A stretch of 64,000 bases of DNA, taken from assembly GCA_020543525.1 (NCBI GenBank), contig JAHYIO010000006.1, positions 868,001 through 932,000 on the forward strand. Direction: 5' to 3'. Below, piece by piece: positions 58,561 to 64,000 of this stretch. Each line of letters begins with the position of its first letter. Within the stretch, counting starts at the first letter, position 1. The position numbers and the translations under genes are program-made. The notes below the pieces were generated by a model, which worked only from the letters and a program-made list of their open reading frames with translations, was not told where the DNA came from and did no database searches. Source of the stretch: Coriolopsis trogii (Eukaryota > Basidiomycota > Agaricomycetes > Polyporales > Polyporaceae).

Positions 58561-60619
58561 ATGGCGATGTCCAGGTCTCCCTCCCCGAGTGTCGTCGTGG
58601 CCAGCGACGGCGAGAAGACGCCGACGCCGACGTCTGGTAGAACGTCTCCCACGCTGGGCTATGGACTTCCGTACTCGAAGGAGGCGTCGCTGGCGCAGCT
58701 CCCCGTCCTCGAAAGCCAAGAGCTAGACGATGCAGGCGCAGTGCAGACGCCAGCCATGCGACAAAAGGCGATGATGCAATTCTTCACTCTTTGCTTGTCG
58801 ATCTATGTGTCGGGATGGAACGACGGGACGACAGGTCCTCTCCTCCCCCGGCTCCAAGCTGTATATCATGTACGGTCTTCGCATCTTCGTTGATGGATCG
58901 TCGGTACTGACGGCCTCGGACAGGTGGGATATGCTACTGTATCACTTATTTTCGTTATCAGTTGTATTGTATGCCACTGCTTCTTGTGTATGTCGGGACA
59001 CTGCCTGACTACATCCCGTACAGGGGTCAATTTTTGGATCGTGCACATACCTGTATTTGACCGACCGCTTCGGCTTTGGGAAAGTAAGCGCATCTACCAT
59101 CTTCCTCGGTCCGCTAGCTCATGCCTCGATCCACAGATCGTCGTCGTCGGTACGAGCCGCTTATACTCGAACTCTGAACATCGGTCCGACTTATTCGCGT
59201 GACACAGCTTCCGCCTCTGTTATGGTAGCATATTCCCTCGAAGCGGCGGGAGTACCCTTCCCCGTCTTCGTATTCTCTTACTTCTTCAACGGTTTCGGTA
59301 CGGCTTACCTGGTGCGTCCGGCCATTATTTCAGGTTCGTATGACATCTCATCTTCTCATCTTCTCATCCTGCACATGCAGAACGCGGGATCCAATGCATT
59401 CCTCGCCAGCATGAGCGTAGGCAAGGCAAGGTCCAGAATGGGCGTCTTGCACGCCGTCTACGGTACGTCTTCCGCGTATGTTGACGACTCGTACCCTAAT
59501 GAGTTTCGTCTGTGATGCAGGCTTGGGCGCCATGTGTTCCCCCCTGGTGTCAACACAGTTTGCGAACTTGCCGCGGTGGTCGTTTGTGTACTTGACTCAT
59601 CTGGGCATCTCGATGGTCAACGCCGTGCTGCAAATTGCAGTCTTCAGATTTAAATCACAGGACGGTAAGTCAATCTCTGTCTTTTCCTCATCGTGCGTCT
59701 GAACGTGGTGCCGTAGAGTGCTTCCGGGAGGTTGGCGTGGAACCGCCTAAGCGCGAGGAAGGTGCATGGTTCGACCGATACAAGAAGATGCTGCGTCTTA
59801 AGAGCGTTCACCTCATGGCGCTCTTTGCTTTCATCTACGTCGGGCACGAGGTCTCCGTAGGAAGTGGGTAACTTGATTGTTGGTGTACGAGATGCCCTTC
59901 GCTGAACATACATCAGGTTGGATCGTCACGTACGTCATTAACGAACGTCACGGAGGGCCAAACTCCGGTTACATATCCTCGGGATTCTTCGGAGGTGCGA
60001 CAATTCTCTCCTAGGCGTTTGCGGTCTATCTGACTGTCACCTCAGGTCTTATGCTTGGCCGCGTCGCTCTACTGTGGTTCAACAAGCTCGTACGTTGCCT
60101 GATTACCGTGAACTCGCACCATATCTCACATCACCTCGATGCAGATCGGCGAGAAGCGCGTCGTCTTCATCTACATTGTAGCTGTCATTGGGTTCGTTCC
60201 ATTCAATACCTCAGTGACGCCTTCCCTGACCCGTGCTCGCAGTCTCGAAGTCGCCGTATGGCGCGTTCCTTCCCTGTATGCCGGCGCCACCTGCGCATCC
60301 TTCGTGGGCTTCTTCCTCGGTCCCATGTTCCCCATTCTCATGAACCATGCCGGTGGGATCCTGCCTCCGGACACGATATCTGGTGCCGTCGGATGGATTG
60401 GCAGCTGGGGGGCAGCTGGCGCAGCCATCTTCCCTTTCGTTACCGGCGCGATTGCGTCAAAGGCCGGCATCGAGAGCCTACCGCCTGTGTGAGTGGTTTC
60501 TGTCACCCAATGCTTCTATCGTGTGCTCATGCGTATCTTCCTGCAGGCTATTGGGGATGATGGGTGCTCTATGCATCGTCTGGGCTTGTATAGCCAGCTA
60601 CCAAAAGTCGGCCCATTGA
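58561..60619 (+). CDS. MFS transporter 2 (BSC6-like), 463 aa
   Basis: Thirteen exons (58561-58869, 58924-58968, 59024-59083, 59137-59149, 59208-59311, 59381-59462, 59521-59664, 59717-59863, 59917-59994, 60046-60089, 60145-60191, 60243-60488, 60547-60619) sum to 464 codons. It is parallel to MFS1: YVSGWNDGTTGPLLPRLQAVYH, GSIFGSCTYLYLTDRFGFGK, MGVLHAVYGLGAMCSPLVSTQFA, WIVTYVINERHGGPNSGYISSG, GFFLGPMFPILMNHAGG. The hydrophilic N terminus is longer (about 60 residues) and Ser/Thr/Pro-rich. Both share a 13-nt micro-exon (VVV block). Substrate unknown. Confidence 0.9.
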
Positions 60620-62749
60620 GGAGCTGGCATTTTCCTTCCTTCGCATTTTTCCTTCCTTCCATTCAAATTAGACATAGGTGCGTCTCTCGTCGGCGGTGTC
60701 TATTTTTATTGGCATGTCCCTGACGTTGCTTCTCTTAGAGGGCGGGGAACTTGACGACATCAAAATTAATGCCCCCACGAACACTGGATGTTCTGCACGA
60801 GATAACGAAGTAGATACCATAGACGAGGTTACAACTGCATCACTAGACGTTCCCAATAGATCGGACCCTTCATGACCTGTCGACTCTCTCCTTCCAAGAG
60901 CGCTAACAGAGCTATCTCAATCCTCTCGGCGATGCACTCGTTCAACGTTCGCCTGCCGCCCATCAGAGGCACAATATGCAGGCGCCTCTGAAAGTGAGCA
61001 TACGATTCGGGCGAATTCCTCGCCTGACGTACGACCTGATATTACTCCTGCTAGAAGCCATGTACTTATTGCTCTCGGATCCGGACGACGTCGTCCCTCG
61101 AGACGTCAATTTCACTAGCGTGCGGAGCCACATTCAACAAATTGTTGTGCCAAGGACTTGAGTATAATATGGTTACTCCTCATCCCATCAAGCGAAACCC
61201 CACGATCGGCGATCGGCGATTCACGATCATAGAAGGCGGGGCTGCGCTGGACGTCAATGTTCAGTTAACACTGCTCCTGATCTGGTATAGCCCGTCCGCG
61301 CGGACCCAATCTAGCGAGGCCCGGCCCCTCCCACTCCGCTCAACCGTCGTGTTATTCCTGGAAGATCTTGAGCCTGTCAGCTGATGCATATGGCAGGACA
61401 TGAGCCTGACCTGAACCACTCGTTTCCGACTCGTTGGTAACGAGGACCGCGGACTGGCCAAGTATTGGGGGAACTGTTACCGCTGACTGACTGTTCTCCA
61501 GGCACGCGTCCACCTCTGTAACCTATCCGCAGGGGATCTGCTGGTGATCCGAACGCATTGTCATATCATATTCTGGGCGGATTAGTGTGCAGATTGGGAC
61601 TGTCACGGTGGCGGCCGGGGGCATCTGTCGTCGTCGTCGAATTGAGAATCGAAAGTGGGGTATAACGACCAGGAACGGCGATTTGTGGGTGCGGACGTCA
61701 CCATGCAAATGTCGTATGCTTATGAGCAACGAATATGTTCGCTTCCCCGTCTGATTGTGCACACAGGCCTGGGCCGGGGCGAACTATTCAAGTTCAAACC
61801 TCTTTGTGCCAGTGGGATTATGGGCTTGGTCCGAGACTCCGAGTCATGACGCGTCATACCATCCTAGGCTAGCGATTGAAGACTCGTACGACTACCGTCA
61901 CGGACTCACGGTACAACCCGCCATCGAGGAATGGGAAGCTTCCGAGTGTGTGTATGCATTTGGATTCTCCAAGATTCTCTGTCGTTCGAAATCATACCAA
62001 GCTATCCGCGTCACACGTCTAACTCCCGGTAGTAAGCCGACGAATGGCCTGGAAACCTGGAAGTGAGCCACGGTCCATCGTAGTCATCCTGAGGTGTTTC
62101 TCAATTCGTCGACGATGTCTAGGAACGTTGAGTCAGCATCGTGTCAGCCCGAGAGTCGGTGGATCGTCGACTACGGTCGACTCAGGTTCGGTCTTGACAA
62201 GAAGTTCTCAGTACACTGTACGAACTGCCACCGAGTCCGCGCGTAGGTGCGAGCCGCTTCGAATGTCGACCTCCATCGAGTATTATCAGAACTCCCCACC
62301 TCACGCAACATCTCGCGGCCTCTTCCCATGCTCATGCGCCGCTCGCTCATGAACCATCGGTAGTACTACCAGCACTAGTGGCATTCTTGTATTCCGTAGT
62401 CACGGCGGCCCCCTTGCGCACGACACACTGTAGTCTGCGACTTCTCGCGAGCGGCATCGCGCAGAACAAGCAGTGCGAATAGCATCCTAGGACACAACAC
62501 CAAATTGACTACTACTACCGAGTCCCGGGGGGTATATCATAACTTCTCACAGAATTCTACCTTCTACCATACCGTCTAACCGACAATCCTGCACTTTGAT
62601 TCCCCCGGGGTATCCAAGACCGAGGTATACCAAGAAAAACACTACTGAGCAGATCGATCCGTGCGCGAACGTCCGTGGATGGTTGTGGTATGTATGCGTA
62701 GCGCTAGCTAACGCTGTGAGCAAGAAAAAAAGAGGGTATGTCGATGTTG
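60620..62749. other. 2.1 kb with no supported gene
   Basis: Short open frames only, no splice chain and no recognisable domain. No repeat stands out apart from G/C runs near 62525 and 62605. Confidence 0.4.
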
Positions 62750-63410
62750 CGAATGAATGTGTGTGCACGAGGGACGGAGAGAGCGTCCGACTGCTGCTCA
62801 GAAGCGGCGCACGGGAATAGCACGGGCACGGGGAGAGACGGGGGGGAGGGGAAACGGCCACGGGGAGGGGAGAGTGAATGGTAGTAGGGCGAAGAGGCGG
62901 CCGAAAAAACGGAAGTCGCGAAGGCGACCGGTGAAACGCGCGCGAAGATCAAGAAGAAGTGGGAGGAAGCAGGGCCGGGCGCAGTAGACGTTTCGGTTCG
63001 CCGGTCGATGGGAGACGAGAGAGAAAGACGCACGCGCGGGGAATGTGTGGGCGATCGAACGGCGCCAGCGGGACGAGAGAAGCGTTCGAACGATCGGCGC
63101 GCAGTCGCAATCAGACATTCAAGGTGTGGGCACGGAGGTGATGTTCGCGGTTGCGTGTTTTCGAAAGGCGGTTGCGAAGGCAATGGGCGAGGCAGGTACC
63201 GGGAAAAAAGCAAAGAGCTCGACTCAGCAAATCATTCCCAGAAACCACATGAGATTGAGAAAAAAAAGAACCGAAAGCGCGCACTTTTTATACAGCGACA
63301 GATGAGCAGCTAGGTAGCAATGTACAACGATGTGGAGAGCGAGGGTGATGCAAAGGAATGCGAGCCGGTAAATTGGGTTGGGTTTCGACAGCTTCTTTTT
63401 TGAGGTCATG
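62750..63410. other. purine/pyrimidine-skewed stretch with small minus-strand frames
   Basis: The plus strand is strongly G/A-rich, so the minus strand is C/T-rich like fungal leaders. A minus-strand frame at 63409-63224 starts with a good ATG context and encodes MTSKKKLSKPNPIYRLAFL and hydrophobic segments, but it has no relatives that I recognise. A TATAAAAAG sits inside it at about 63284-63292. I cannot decide between promoter, UTR and a short membrane protein, so I call no gene. Confidence 0.3.
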
Positions 63411-63754
63411 GTGCGGATGGTGAGATCAGGCGGACGATCTCAGGCGGAGAGGAGAGGGTCCGCAGAGGGTAGAGGGGGTCACATAGGGTGCATGGTGCAT
63501 CTGCCGGCTGCAATGTGTAAAGCGTCGCGAAAGGCGTCCTCCCAGGGCAGTGAAGGTTAAAGTATGCAGACTGTAAGGTATGCAGGCTGGAACCGGAAAA
63601 GGGGGGCCAATAATGTAAGAACCCAGAGGAATCTTAATGAAGCCACCACACAAGCCCGCGCTCGCTGGTCTATATCCGCCTCGGCGTCCTCGAGCGTATC
63701 TGAGCGCACCCTCACTTGCGCGACACGACGCCAGGCGCGCACAACGCGAGGAGA

Positions 63755-64000
63755 TCAGTATGGCGGTCGCTTGAACTCGGCAGAGATCTCCGCGTCACCC
63801 GTCTCAGGGTCTGGGAGTCTGGCCTTCTGACCCGCGTCCTCGGAGTTGTAATCTGAGAGGTGGTCCTCGTCCGCGACGGTGAACGTCTGCATCTGCTCAG
63901 GCGTCGTCAGCATCATACCTTGCAGTCATATCGGGAGCATTCGTACCTGGACGTGAACACCAGCAGAACCCTTGACTGTACCACGGTGGGCCATGGGAAC
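63755..64000 (-). CDS. 3' end of an unidentified gene, cut by the window edge
   Basis: The last minus-strand exon reads MLTTPEQMQTFTVADEDHL, then SDYNSEDAGQKARLPDPE, and ends EISAEFKRPPY with TGA at 63757-63755. It is acidic, hydrophilic and free of stops. Upstream in that frame a TGA appears, so an intron must end at about 63917 (ATGACTGCAAG); its donor is not certain. I do not recognise the protein. Confidence 0.45.

Noticed and set aside
59917..59994. apparent frameshift in MFS gene 2
   Set aside because: Recounting the bases of this exon gave 78 nt, which keeps frame. The gene is intact.
62704..63213. 169-codon minus-strand frame
   Set aside because: It reflects the C/T skew (Pro/Ser/Arg-rich) rather than a protein; no domain.
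1..64000. CRISPR arrays, operons, ribosome-binding sites, phage or secondary-metabolite core genes
   Set aside because: Intron-rich eukaryotic DNA. No spaced repeat array and no PKS, NRPS or terpene synthase signature was found; the P450 stands alone.

Overview
The window is nuclear DNA of a filamentous basidiomycete, most likely an Agaricomycete (white-rot/polypore type; this is an inference). Genes are broken by many 45-90 nt GT-AG introns. Several families are typical of mushroom genomes: F-box/LRR proteins, uncharacterised 7-TM proteins, aminoglycoside-phosphotransferase-like kinases, a P450, MFS and TPT transporters, and mucin-like single-pass secreted proteins. There is no viral, rRNA, CRISPR or convincing tRNA content. 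I rebuilt exons by hand from splice motifs and checked that exon lengths sum to whole codons for 16 genes or so.

Layout. 0.4-3.0 kb: an F-box/LRR gene (frame uncertain at one junction) and an F-box relic. 3.5-5.5 kb: a small conserved-looking protein divergent from an RmlD/MAT2B-like reductase. 6.1-7.2 kb: a PNPOx-fold protein with a C-terminal membrane anchor. 8.5-10.0 kb: a mucin-like single-pass membrane protein. 11.1-12.3 kb: an intact 7-TM protein. 13.7 kb: a possible tiny secreted peptide. 14.5-16.3 kb: HMG-box factor 1. 17.3-18.3 kb: an APH-like kinase with a frameshift. 18.7-24.2 kb: three clean minus-strand genes (mitochondrial uS5, a GT61 glycosyltransferase, ATP10). 24.2-26.9 kb is gene-poor. 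26.9-29.4 kb: a Ran1/Ksp1-type protein kinase. 30.8-34.4 kb: PITH protein, intact APH-like kinase, and a disrupted F-box gene. 35.4-39.4 kb: tandem TPT transporters (first broken, second intact). 39.7-40.2 kb: a small secreted protein. 40.6-42.2 kb: a TIR element. 42.4-43.7 kb: a 7-TM pseudogene. 44.8-47.2 kb: P450. 47.3-49.8 kb: two tightly spaced F-box genes. 49.9 kb: short direct repeats. 50.9-52.1 kb: HMG-box factor 2. 52.5-55.1 kb: ELYS-like nucleoporin. 55.9-60.6 kb: tandem MFS transporters, both intact. 60.6-63.7 kb: no confident gene. 63.8 kb to the edge: the 3' end of an unidentified minus-strand gene.

How it fits together. Housekeeping genes (uS5m, ATP10, ELYS, kinase, PITH, GT61, reductase) have clean frames. 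Damage appears only in families with a second copy in the window (7-TM, TPT, APH, F-box). This looks like birth-and-death evolution of expanded families set among conserved single-copy genes. I did not find a gene cluster that clearly encodes a new defence or biosynthetic system.
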